From positions 1 through 12,842 of the forward strand of contig CAZSAL010000062.1 in NCBI GenBank assembly GCA_964604825.1: DNA of 12,842 nucleotides, in the 5' to 3' direction. Position 1 is the first letter of the stretch; each line of letters starts with the position of its first letter. Source of the stretch: CAZSAL01 sp964604825 (GTDB taxonomy: Bacteria; Elusimicrobiota; Elusimicrobia; 2-01-FULL-59-12). The translations under genes were made by a program, and so were the position numbers. Shown one piece after another: positions 5,787-12,599 of this stretch. The notes below the pieces were generated by a model, which was given only the letters and a program-made list of their open reading frames with translations, searched no databases and was not told where the DNA came from.

Positions 5787-7931
5787 CTAAAGAGATTCAG
5801 AGAAACCTGCCGAGGGGTCAACCCACTTTCCGTGGGTTTTGATAAGCTCGACGAGCTTATCGACAGCCCGATCGGAAGGGATTCCTTTTTCGACGCAGTT
5901 CCTGCCGACGTACAGATTGATTTTCCCGGGCGCGCCGCCAACGTACCCGAAGTCCGAATCGGCCATCTCTCCCGGGCCATTCACGATGCAGCCCATGATG
6001 GCTATTTTTACGCCTTTCAAATGGCAGGTTTTGGACTTGATACGCTCAATGGTGGACTGTAGATCAAACAAGGTCCGGCCGCATGAAGGGCAGGAAATAT
6101 ATTCCGTTCTAGTGACGCGCGCTCCGGCGGCCTGCAGTATGCTGTACGCCAGTTCCAGCCCCTGCGCAGGATCAGGCATGCCGCCAACCTGAACCGAATC
6201 GCCAATTCCATCGCACAGCAGCGAACCGAACACGACCGAAGCGGCGTAAATTGAACTTCCTCCCCCCTTGCGGGGGAGGATTGAGGTGGGGGGTTCATTC
6301 TCCGCAATACGAGCCCCCCCATCCCCACCTTCCCCCTCCAGGGGGGAAGGAGCTTTGTCTTCCAGAACTTGCAGATGTATGGGATAATCCTTCCCCTGTT
6401 CCCGCAGCAGCGCCGCAGCCAGGCGAATATTCGCGATCAGCTCCTCCTGAGTCGGCAGTGTCCAGGTGAGAAGCAGTTTGTGATGCCCTTCTTTCTCGCA
6501 CATTTCAATTCCGCGCAGCATATTACGCGCAGGCTCAAGGGGTCCCCTGTGGCAGCGACCGGATTCGAGCATGACAGAGACGTTTGCGGCTTTGGCGGCG
6601 CGGATAAATTCCTTGAAGTTCGCCGTCCGCTCTTCGGCAGAAACAAGCCGATCTGAAATCAGCGTTGTCGCATGAACCGAGTTCATACCTTCCCTGGCCA
6701 GATCGAGCGTCTGGAATCTTCCCAGGAACCCGCATCTGGCGGTATCGCCTCCGAACAACTTCCAGCACTCCTGAAGTTTATGCAGGTCAGCCTGGGACGC
6801 GACCGTCCAGACCAAAATCTCAGGCACAACATCCGTGCTGCTTTTAAAAAGCTTTTGAATACCGGCTCCATATTCCGTCACATCAACAAACACGCGCGGA
6901 ACGTTTGTTCCCCCCAGCTTTACCGGGCCAATGGCAAGCACCTGAGCAGGACGACGGAAGTAACGGTAGAAGTTGTCGACATGAGCACCTACCTCCTCCC
7001 CCCTTGAGGGGGAAGGAATTTTCTTAGATTGGTACGGTTTCGCGATCTCCAACGCTACCGGAATTTCGCGTTCCGGGTCTTCGGTCAGAGAAACGCGTAT
7101 GGTGTCGCCGATTCCGTCATTTAAAAGACTGCCTATGCCGATAGCAGATTTGATGCGGCCGTCTTCCCCTTCTCCGGCTTCGGTCACACCGAGATGGAAC
7201 GGATAATCCATCCCTTCCGCAGACATGCGCGCGGCCAGAAGCCTGTAGGCAGCGATAACGACTTTGGGGTTCGAAGACTTCATGGAAAGGATCAGTTCGC
7301 GGTAGCCGTTTTTCTCACAGACGCGGACGAATTCAAGCGCTGATTCAACCATCCCCTCAGGGGTATCGCCGTAACGGTTTAATATCCGGTCTGAAAGCGA
7401 CCCGTGATTGACACCGATACGCATGGACCGGTCCAGCTCTTTGCACTTCAGAACCAATGGAGTAAAACGTTCTTCGATGCGGGCCAGCTCCCCGGCATAT
7501 TCGGCGTCCGTATACTCCTTAACTTTGAATGCTTTGGAATCGGCATAATTGCCCGGGTTTATGCGGATTTTCTCCACATGCTTTACTGCCTCCATGGCGC
7601 ATTCCGGATTAAAATGGATGTCTGCGACCAGCGGGACGCGGATTCCCCTGGCAATAAGCTTCTTTTTGATATCACCGAGCGCCCTGGCGTCCGCCAGAGT
7701 GGGCGCGGTAATGCGCACGATTTCGCAGCCCGCCTTAACCAGCGAAATTGTTTGCGCTACTGTAGCGTCAACATCCGTGGTGGGCGTGGTGGTCATGGAT
7801 TGAATACGGATGGGGTTATCCCCGCCAATACCGATATCCCCCACCATCACAACGCGGGTTTTTCTCCGATTGTATTGGAATAGATCAGGAACAAATGGCG
7901 GTAGTGGTGACATTGTTTTATTTGAAATCAT
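5787..7931 (-). CDS. ispG: 4-hydroxy-3-methylbut-2-enyl diphosphate synthase, large type
   Basis: IspG (GcpE) converts methylerythritol cyclodiphosphate to HMBPP, the penultimate step of the MEP isoprenoid pathway, in the cytoplasm. At 714 residues it is the large form with an extra central (A*) domain, unlike the roughly 370-residue E. coli type. The N-terminal TIM barrel spans about 20-300 (IRIQSMTTTPT, VADIHF, RINPGN, GVNHGSLSDR, GVTEAGEGEDGRIKSAIG). The middle domain repeats part of this design (YPIHLQVLED ... SLLCDGIGDS, 516-579). The C-terminal 4Fe-4S domain carries CPSCGR (614-619) and MGCIVNGPGE (646-655), supplying three Cys and one Glu ligand. Two proline/glycine-rich stretches, residues 304-317 and 526-560, come from palindromic DNA repeats. 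The start lies 12 nt behind the upstream gene; ATG at 7913 is an alternative, and neither has a clear Shine-Dalgarno. Confidence 0.96.
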   Translation of the reverse strand: MISNKTMSPLPPFVPDLFQYNRRKTRVVMVGDIGIGGDNPIRIQSMTTTPTTDVDATVAQTISLVKAGCEIVRITAPTLADARALGDIKKKLIARGIRVPLVADIHFNPECAMEAVKHVEKIRINPGNYADSKAFKVKEYTDAEYAGELARIEERFTPLVLKCKELDRSMRIGVNHGSLSDRILNRYGDTPEGMVESALEFVRVCEKNGYRELILSMKSSNPKVVIAAYRLLAARMSAEGMDYPFHLGVTEAGEGEDGRIKSAIGIGSLLNDGIGDTIRVSLTEDPEREIPVALEIAKPYQSKKIPSPSRGEEVGAHVDNFYRYFRRPAQVLAIGPVKLGGTNVPRVFVDVTEYGAGIQKLFKSSTDVVPEILVWTVASQADLHKLQECWKLFGGDTARCGFLGRFQTLDLAREGMNSVHATTLISDRLVSAEERTANFKEFIRAAKAANVSVMLESGRCHRGPLEPARNMLRGIEMCEKEGHHKLLLTWTLPTQEELIANIRLAAALLREQGKDYPIHLQVLEDKAPSPLEGEGGDGGARIAENEPPTSILPRKGGGSSIYAASVVFGSLLCDGIGDSVQVGGMPDPAQGLELAYSILQAAGARVTRTEYISCPSCGRTLFDLQSTIERIKSKTCHLKGVKIAIMGCIVNGPGEMADSDFGYVGGAPGKINLYVGRNCVEKGIPSDRAVDKLVELIKTHGKWVDPSAGFSESL
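6252..6356. repeat. Palindromic repeat inserted in frame in ispG
   Basis: Two GC-rich hairpins face each other: CCTCCCCC (6259-6266) with GGGGGAGG (6272-6279), and CCTTCCCCC (6328-6336) with GGGGGAAGG (6342-6350). Between them GAGGTGGGGGG and CCCCCCATCCCCACC make the whole element an imperfect inverted repeat of about 100 bp. On the ispG strand it reads through without stops as residues 526-560, APSPLEGEGGDGGA...PPTSILPRKGGGS, a composition foreign to IspG. The DNA resembles intergenic palindromes common in many bacteria. Confidence 0.8.
6995..7016. repeat. Second, half-length palindromic insert in ispG
   Basis: CCTCCCCCC (6995-7003) pairs with GGGGGAAGG (7008-7016) around TTGA, with one mismatch. 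Its sequence closely matches one arm of the element at 6252-6356. On the ispG strand it encodes IPSPSRGEEVGAH (residues 305-317), between the TIM barrel and the middle domain, where a linker is expected. Confidence 0.7.
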
Positions 7932-7943
7932 AATAATTTTGAT

Positions 7944-9359
7944 TTATTGCTTTGGCGGCACCGGCGACTGCGTCGGCACAAGGCCGCCGGGAGGATCGCA
8001 GCGCAGGAGATTCTTATAAATCACCCACTGATTTTTATCAATTTCGTCAACCCAGAAAACTGCGGCTTTCTTAGGCCCCAGATCCACGACCTGGGGAACG
8101 GACGGTTTTACCAGTCCTTCGGCCGCGGCCAATCCCTGATCGCCGCAAAGAAGATTCCCGTCAGGAGAGACTTCCTGCAAATAGACGCCGGCAGGACCAG
8201 AACGACCATCAATCCACGCGGCGAAAACCCCGTTAAGCCCATCGTAGGTCAGCGCAAGCCGGCCCTGGTCAGTGGGCAGCGCAGCCAGGGCGATATCAGG
8301 ACCGCTGCGCGCCTCCTTATCAATGCGTACATAGCGCAGGTGCACTTGCCAGTATTGCTGGTTGCGGTAATCCTCCCAGCCTACCCATGTGCCACCACCG
8401 CCATCGCCGTACAAAACGGGGTTCCATTGCTCCCACTGGCCGATAGCCACTACTTCTCCGTTGGGATTCCATCGTAGTTCCCCGTTAGGCGTCATTGATT
8501 GAAGAAAAACCTCATTTGAACCCTGGGGCGCCGCAACCCATGCCAGGACTGACGAACCTCTTCCGGCGTCATCCATGTTGGGAACTTCCTTTCCAAGTCC
8601 TGCGGGCGCGGTAACGACCTGCCCCTCATTCCCCCACAAACGCATGCCCTGATAATCAATGCGCTGCGTCTGAAGCTGCGAAGCGCTTTCCCGCACATCA
8701 TTCCAGGCTACAATGGCTCCCGCAGAACCATCAGGGATTACCCTGGGACGGCGCTGATCAGACGGCCTGAGCGATACGCGCACTCCTTCTTTTCCCCACA
8801 ATGCGTAACCCTGAGCATTAATATGCTGAATCATTAACACGTCCCGGTCCGGGAACCGCCGCTCTGACCAGGCGATATAAGCTCCTCCGCCGCCGTCAGG
8901 CGCGCCCGTAGGAAGCAACTGTTTAAAATGCGAGTTGGAAAGGAAATTAACATCTTTAGACCAGAGCGGATGGCCTTCCGTATCATAGCGCTGAGCGCGG
9001 ATACGATCATTCTCTTCCCAAGTCACAACGAATCCGCTGTGGCCGTCGCTGAAAGCGTCCCAATCCGTAGGAGAAATTGTCCCGGTGGTAAGGTACAGGC
9101 CGTAGTGAGGCCAAAGACGGTCCTTTTCGATGGATCCATGCTGCGCCAGAAGCGCCAGCGGATAACCTTCTTTCTGGTGTGGCCAGACAACGTAAAATCC
9201 GCCTTTGTCATCCTCGATAGCGCGAAAGCTGAAATGCTCGGCTGTTTCCAGCGAGAAAGGTTTCCTGTGCCCAGGAACCGGGCGTCCAGCCGCAGAGACC
9301 AACCAGGGAATCAACAGGAGAAGAAATAACGGTCTGGATTGCCGATACACGAGGTCCAT
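7944..9359 (-). CDS. Secreted repeat protein, probable beta-propeller
   Basis: The start is uncertain: ATG 9359 gives 471 residues with a clean signal peptide (MDLVYRQSRPLFLLLLIPWLVSAAG), while ATG 9371 and GTG 9377 add two or six mostly polar, acidic residues. No start has a convincing Shine-Dalgarno. After the signal, about seven or eight copies of a 40-60-residue unit follow the pattern D-G-x-G-G-x-x-V-x-W-x-D-x-R ... Q-x-(I/V)-x-x-x-G-x-x-L-W-G-x-x-G. Cores include DGHSGFVVTW, DGGGGAYIAW, DGSAGAIVAW, DGGGGTWVGW and DGLNGVFAAW. This spacing suggests a beta-propeller blade repeat exported to the envelope or outside. The tail is proline-rich (PTQSPVPPKQ). I do not recognise the family or its function. 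It ends 12 nt before ispG, so the two may share a transcript; no functional tie to isoprenoid synthesis is evident. Confidence 0.75.
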   Translation of the reverse strand: MDLVYRQSRPLFLLLLIPWLVSAAGRPVPGHRKPFSLETAEHFSFRAIEDDKGGFYVVWPHQKEGYPLALLAQHGSIEKDRLWPHYGLYLTTGTISPTDWDAFSDGHSGFVVTWEENDRIRAQRYDTEGHPLWSKDVNFLSNSHFKQLLPTGAPDGGGGAYIAWSERRFPDRDVLMIQHINAQGYALWGKEGVRVSLRPSDQRRPRVIPDGSAGAIVAWNDVRESASQLQTQRIDYQGMRLWGNEGQVVTAPAGLGKEVPNMDDAGRGSSVLAWVAAPQGSNEVFLQSMTPNGELRWNPNGEVVAIGQWEQWNPVLYGDGGGGTWVGWEDYRNQQYWQVHLRYVRIDKEARSGPDIALAALPTDQGRLALTYDGLNGVFAAWIDGRSGPAGVYLQEVSPDGNLLCGDQGLAAAEGLVKPSVPQVVDLGPKKAAVFWVDEIDKNQWVIYKNLLRCDPPGGLVPTQSPVPPKQ

Positions 9360-9384
9360 TTTATCATTCATTTCCACATAGAGT

Positions 9385-9413
9385 TTGAATTCCGGGGTGT
9401 GGTCGGTTATACT
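9385..9413 (+). promoter_or_regulatory. greA promoter predicting a leaderless transcript
   Basis: TTGAAT (9385-9390), a 17-nt spacer and TATACT (9408-9413) make a good sigma70-type promoter. The -10 box ends six bases before the greA ATG, so initiation is expected at the A of the start codon (9420). No Shine-Dalgarno lies in between, which is consistent with leaderless translation. Confidence 0.65.
9406..9411 (-). promoter_or_regulatory. Candidate -10 box for the divergent propeller gene
   Basis: The minus strand reads TATAAC here (5/6 to consensus), sharing bases 9408-9411 with the greA -10 box. Initiation near 9399 would suit the divergent gene. No good -35 box is seen 16-18 nt upstream, so this is tentative. 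Confidence 0.3.
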
Positions 9414-9419
9414 TTCCTC

Positions 9420-9893
9420 ATGTCAGATCACATTTACATCAGCCGCAAAACCTATCAGAAGATGCTGGCGGAAGTTGACGAGTTGAAGCAGCGCAAGCCT
9501 AAGATCGCCCAGGATATCAAGGAAGCGATGGAAAAAGGCGACTTGAAGGAAAACGCCGAATACCATGCAGCCAAGGAAAACCTGATGCATGTCCAGAGGC
9601 GCATTGCCGAGCTGGAAGGCAAGCTGTCTTCTGCACGGCTTCTGGAAGATCAGACCAACATTCCATCTGATAAGGCTTACATCGGCGCAAGCGTGCTGGT
9701 GAAGGATGAAACCGGGCAGGAATCGACTTACACGCTGGTAGATGCGACAGAGGCGAATCCGCTGGATGGACTTATTTCGGTTGCTTCTCCAATTGGTCAG
9801 GCTCTTCTCGGGCAGGGCGTAAACTCTACGGTAAAAGTCCCCATAGGCAAAGCCGGCTACAAACTGACAATCCTGAAGATCACTAGAGACTAG
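9420..9893 (+). CDS. greA: Transcription elongation factor GreA
   Basis: A 157-residue protein, the family's usual length (E. coli 158). The N-terminal coiled-coil hairpin (about 1-75) carries MEKGDLKENAEYHAAKE, with the acidic tip residues Asp41 and Glu44 that coordinate Mg2+ in the RNA polymerase active site. The C-terminal FKBP-like domain (about 80-157) shows GASVLVKDETG, SVASPIGQALLG and VKVPIGKAGYKLTILKI. GreA enters the secondary channel of backtracked RNA polymerase and stimulates transcript cleavage. A longer in-frame reading from ATG 9339 would overlap the divergent gene and is rejected, because family similarity begins at MSDHIYIS. It is transcribed alone and meets adk head-on 35 nt beyond its stop. 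Confidence 0.96.
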   Translation: MSDHIYISRKTYQKMLAEVDELKQRKPKIAQDIKEAMEKGDLKENAEYHAAKENLMHVQRRIAELEGKLSSARLLEDQTNIPSDKAYIGASVLVKDETGQESTYTLVDATEANPLDGLISVASPIGQALLGQGVNSTVKVPIGKAGYKLTILKITRD

Positions 9894-9908
9894 GGAAAAG
9901 TTTTTCCC
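9893..9908. terminator. Hairpin between convergent greA and adk
   Basis: GGGAAAA (9893-9899) pairs with TTTTCCC (9902-9908), beginning inside the greA stop codon. The 2-nt loop would open the inner pairs in practice. It is followed on the plus strand by a pyrimidine stretch (TTTTCCCTTTACCCTTT). The stem is AT-rich and no clean T-run follows, so it would be a weak terminator at best. Confidence 0.35.
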
Positions 9909-9928
9909 TTTTCCCTTTACCCTTTGCC

Positions 9929-10504
9929 TTACGAAAATACTTTCTTAATTCGTTCGAACACTTCTTCAATCGTTCCCAACCCATCAATATCGCGAATCTT
10001 TCCTTTGGGCCGGTAGTACGCCAGGCATGGTTCGCTCTGATTCTTATAGGTATCGATCCGTTTCTGAACAACCTGCGGGCTGGCGTCATCCGCACGACCT
10101 TCGATTGTCGCACGTTTGGAAAGACGCAAACGTATTTCCTCGTCAGACACGGCGATATTAATCACGATATCGATGTCCCTGCCAAGGCTGCCTAGTATTT
10201 TGTCAAGCTCCTGCGCCTGCGGCAGGCTGCGCGGAAAGCCATCCAGCATAAAACCTGACCTGACATCGGTCTGCTTGAGGCGGTCTTCGACCATTGCGAT
10301 CGTGACTTCATCCGGCACGAGCAGCCCTTTGCTCATGTACTCTTGAGCCTTTTTGCCAAGCGGCGTTCCACTCTTAAGATGATGCCGGAACATGTCGCCG
10401 GTTGAAATATGGGGCACTCCCAGAAAAGCTATCAATTTTGCCGCCTGCGTACCTTTTCCCGCTCCGGGAGGTCCAAAAAGAATTACATTCTTCAGCTTTG
10501 CCAT
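9929..10504 (-). CDS. adk: Adenylate kinase, short-LID form
   Basis: A 191-residue protein catalysing ATP + AMP = 2 ADP. P-loop GPPGAGKGT (11-19), AMP-binding STGDMFR (34-40) and DGFPRSLPQA (88-97), LID start RLSKR (127-131) and GRADD (136-140) with the conserved Arg residues. The LID is only a short loop: the roughly 30-residue insertion and zinc-binding Cys cluster of long adenylate kinases are absent. The start has AAGGAG six bases upstream. It lies 55 nt after rplA with no terminator between, so it probably belongs to the ribosomal-protein transcript, where rplJ would normally stand. It ends convergent with greA. Confidence 0.95.
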   Translation of the reverse strand: MAKLKNVILFGPPGAGKGTQAAKLIAFLGVPHISTGDMFRHHLKSGTPLGKKAQEYMSKGLLVPDEVTIAMVEDRLKQTDVRSGFMLDGFPRSLPQAQELDKILGSLGRDIDIVINIAVSDEEIRLRLSKRATIEGRADDASPQVVQKRIDTYKNQSEPCLAYYRPKGKIRDIDGLGTIEEVFERIKKVFS

Positions 10505-10559
10505 ATATTTCTCCTTATACCGGGCCGTGAATCGTTGGTCAGAAGTATTGCTGGAACAG

Positions 10560-11246
10560 TCAGTCGATTTTCTTGGCGGGATCTATCTTGACGCCCAGCC
10601 CCATGGTTGAAGCGAGCGTAATACTCATCAGGTACTGGCCTTTGGCAGACGCAGGCTTGGCGGTATTCAGCGCCCTCAGGACGGCTTTCGCATTTTCCGC
10701 GATCTTCGCCGGTTCAAAACTTGCCTTGCCAATCCCCACATGCATGATGGCCGTAGGGTCCAGCTTAAACTCAATCCGGCCGGCCTTCAGTTCCTTCACT
10801 GTCCGCGCGATATCGAAAGTAACGGTACCAGCTTTGGGATTCGGCATGAGGCCTTTGGGTCCCAGAACCTTACCGAGCCGGGTCAAATCCTTCATGGCAT
10901 CCGGAGTAGCTACCAGCACGTCAAAATCGAGCCAGCCTTTGGAAATCTTTTCGATGACGTCCGCGTCTCCAGACAAATCAGCGCCGGCCGCTTCCGCTTC
11001 CTTGGTTTTCTCGCCTTTGGCTACAACAACCACGCGTTTGGACTTGCCTGTACCATTCGGGAGAGCCACCGTACCGCGCACATTCTGATCCGACTGTTTG
11101 GGATCGACCCCCAGGCGGACGTGCAGTTCGATCGTTTCATCGAATTTTGCAGTCGCGTTCTTCTTTACGAGCGCCGCAGCCTCATCGACCGTATAAAGCT
11201 TTGTACCATCAAAATCTTTTTCCAGTGCAGCCGTACGTTTACTCAT
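10560..11246 (-). CDS. rplA: 50S ribosomal protein L1
   Basis: A 228-residue protein, close to the usual length of about 230. Recognisable stretches: KFDETIELHVRLGVDPKQSDQNVRGTV, the conserved LGKVLGPKGLMPNPKAGTV, and GRIEFKLDPTAIMHVGIGKASF. L1 binds 23S rRNA at the stalk by the E site and, in many bacteria, represses its own mRNA. ATG 11246 is chosen because family similarity begins at MSKRTAALEK and AAGGA lies seven bases upstream; a longer in-frame start at 11333 would overlap rplK. The gap to rplK is 10 nt, so the two are surely co-transcribed. The next gene is adk, not the usual rplJ. Confidence 0.97.
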   Translation of the reverse strand: MSKRTAALEKDFDGTKLYTVDEAAALVKKNATAKFDETIELHVRLGVDPKQSDQNVRGTVALPNGTGKSKRVVVVAKGEKTKEAEAAGADLSGDADVIEKISKGWLDFDVLVATPDAMKDLTRLGKVLGPKGLMPNPKAGTVTFDIARTVKELKAGRIEFKLDPTAIMHVGIGKASFEPAKIAENAKAVLRALNTAKPASAKGQYLMSITLASTMGLGVKIDPAKKID

Positions 11247-11256
11247 ATCAGGATCC

Positions 11257-11688
11257 TTATTTTTCGATTTCAATTCCCATGCTGCGCGCCGTGCCGCGAA
11301 CCATCTCGACAGCGGCATCAAGGCTGTTGGCATTCAAATCCGGCATTTTTTGTTTGGCAACGTCTTCAGCCTGTTTTTTTGTGAGTTTTCCTACTTTTGT
11401 CCGGTTGGGTTCGCCCGAACCTTTCGCCAGCCCTGCAGCTTTTTTCAATAAAGCGGAAACAGGCGGCATCTTTGTAATAAAACTGAAGGAACGGTCCTCA
11501 TAAACCGTAATGACGGCCGGGATAACCATTCCAGGCTCGTTGGATTTGGTCCGTTCATTAAACTGTTTGCAGAAATCCATTATATTCACGCCGTGCTGAC
11601 CAAGGGCGGGACCTACCGGCGGCGCGGGGTTTGCCGCGCCCGCGGGGATCTGCAGCTTAATCTGTGTTTTTACTTTCTTTGGTGCCAT
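11257..11688 (-). CDS. rplK: 50S ribosomal protein L11
   Basis: A 143-residue protein, full length for the family. The N-terminal domain shows KLQIPAGAANPAPPVGPALGQHGVNIMDFCKQFN, with the proline-rich hinge region targeted by thiostrepton-type antibiotics. The C-terminal domain, which binds the 23S GTPase-centre RNA, contains PPVSALLKKAAG and NANSLDAAVEMVRGTARSMGI. It lies 12 nt behind nusG and 10 nt ahead of rplA, the standard order. Confidence 0.97.
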   Translation of the reverse strand: MAPKKVKTQIKLQIPAGAANPAPPVGPALGQHGVNIMDFCKQFNERTKSNEPGMVIPAVITVYEDRSFSFITKMPPVSALLKKAAGLAKGSGEPNRTKVGKLTKKQAEDVAKQKMPDLNANSLDAAVEMVRGTARSMGIEIEK

Positions 11689-11700
11689 AAAATTAACTCC

Positions 11701-12234
11701 TTACAGCTTTTCTACCTGCAGGAAATCCAGTTCGACAGGCGTTGGCCGTCCAAAAATGGAAACCATGACTTTTAGTTTACCACGCTCTTCGTTTACTTCC
11801 TCGACCACGCCTATAAAGTGGCGGAACGGGCCATCGATGATCCGGACGCTTTCTTCTTTGCTGAAAGTAACAGCCGGACGCGGCTTTGCCTGCGGCTGAG
11901 CGGTCGCAAGATCAAGCAGATTATTAATTTCAGCCTCAGGCAGGGGGATTGGCTTGTTTCCACCCAAAAATCCCGTCACTCCAGGGGTATTGCGGATAGT
12001 CCAGTATGTCTCGTTATCTACCTGCATCTCAACAATAACGTATCCCGGGAAAAATTTGCGCTTTTTTACCTGTTTCCGGTTACGCTTGATCTCCATAACT
12101 TCTTCTGTGGGAATCATGACCTTTTTGATTTTGCTCTGCAGGCCAAGATTCTCGATCGATTTTTCGAGCGAAGCTTTAACCCGGTCTTCATGACCGGAGT
12201 AAGTATGAATTACGTACCATCCGTTATCTGACAT
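11701..12234 (-). CDS. nusG: Transcription termination/antitermination factor NusG
   Basis: A 177-residue protein. The NGN domain opens with NGWYVIHTYSGHEDRVKASL and includes KKRKFFPGYVIVEM (57-70) and the region TPGVTGFLGG (83-92). A linker (about 105-122, Pro/Ala rich) joins the C-terminal KOW domain FSKEESVRIIDGPFRHFIGVVEEVNEERGKLKVMVSIFGR (124-163). NusG binds the RNA polymerase clamp helices; its KOW domain contacts Rho or ribosomal protein S10. It follows secE by 14 nt and precedes rplK by 12 nt. No insertions, so it is the ordinary form. Confidence 0.97.
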   Translation of the reverse strand: MSDNGWYVIHTYSGHEDRVKASLEKSIENLGLQSKIKKVMIPTEEVMEIKRNRKQVKKRKFFPGYVIVEMQVDNETYWTIRNTPGVTGFLGGNKPIPLPEAEINNLLDLATAQPQAKPRPAVTFSKEESVRIIDGPFRHFIGVVEEVNEERGKLKVMVSIFGRPTPVELDFLQVEKL

Positions 12235-12248
12235 GCGATTGCCTTACC

Positions 12249-12434
12249 TTAATGGAATAGAATGCTGGCAAAGAAAAGCAGGATACGATCGATGATGCCT
12301 ACGTAAGCGGCTATAATCAAAGTCAGAATCATCACAATGACTGTAGATCCTGCCATGGCCTTGCGTGAGAGCCAGCTGGAGAGCCTTAATTCCTGATAAG
12401 CTTCCCGGCAAAACTTTGTAAATTCCTCGATCAT
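12249..12434 (-). CDS. secE: Preprotein translocase subunit SecE
   Basis: A 61-residue protein with an amphipathic N-terminal helix (MIEEFTKFCREAYQELRLSSW) and one membrane span (about 29-49), the short single-span SecE found in most bacteria other than gamma-proteobacteria. The family's V-x-W-P-S-R-x-E box is degenerate here (LSSWLSRKAM), so the call rests on size, topology and position before nusG. Its start is only 20 nt from the 3' end of tRNA-Trp, with a weak AGG five bases before the ATG, so excision of the tRNA would leave a very short leader. Confidence 0.92.
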   Translation of the reverse strand: MIEEFTKFCREAYQELRLSSWLSRKAMAGSTVIVMILTLIIAAYVGIIDRILLFFASILFH

Positions 12435-12454
12435 TACAACCTGCTTTTCGAAAA

Positions 12455-12529
12455 TGGCGGGGGAAGAGGGACTCGAACCCCCAGTCAGGGTTTTGGAGAC
12501 CCTTGGTTTACCAGTTAACCGATTCCCCC
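12455..12529 (-). tRNA. trpT: tRNA-Trp (anticodon CCA), 3' CCA encoded
   Basis: The 75 nt on the minus strand fold fully: acceptor GGGGGAA/TTCCCCC, D stem GGTT/AACC with loop AACTGGTA, anticodon stem AGGGT/ACCCT with loop CTCCAAA (anticodon CCA), T stem GGGGG/CCCTC (one G-T pair) with loop TTCGAGT. The discriminator is G, as expected for bacterial tRNA-Trp, and the terminal CCA is encoded. It stands between rpmG and secE, a common arrangement in bacteria. Confidence 0.97.
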
Positions 12530-12551
12530 AGAGTCTTTGCCTTTAGACAAT

Positions 12552-12580
12552 AAAAACGCCCCCCGTGCAACCCGAGAGGC
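12552..12580 (-). terminator. Intrinsic terminator between rpmG and tRNA-Trp
   Basis: On the minus strand GCCTCTCG (12580-12573) pairs with CGGGGGGC (12565-12558), including two G-T pairs, around a 7-nt loop, then one G and TTTTT (12556-12552). It would attenuate read-through from tuf-rpmG towards the tRNA and secE. Confidence 0.5.
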
Positions 12581-12599
12581 AAAAATGATTTTACCTCTC
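12574..12599 (-). promoter_or_regulatory. Alternative hairpin overlapping the terminator arm
   Basis: GAGAGGTAAAA (12599-12589 on the minus strand) pairs with TTTTGCCTCTC (12584-12574), 11 bp with one G-T pair and a 4-nt loop. It uses the same GCCTCTC bases as the terminator's 5' arm, so the two hairpins exclude one another. It also covers the -10 box of the internal promoter. Confidence 0.5.

Noticed and set aside
9339..9419. 27-codon N-terminal extension of GreA
   Set aside because: It overlaps the divergent gene and the promoter boxes, and GreA family sequence begins at MSDHIYIS.
9893..9930. Strong bidirectional terminator between greA and adk
   Set aside because: The stem is AT-rich with a 2-nt loop and no uninterrupted T-run; listed only as a weak hairpin.
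11247..11333. 29-codon N-terminal extension of L1
   Set aside because: It overlaps the end of rplK; family similarity and the Shine-Dalgarno both point to ATG 11246.
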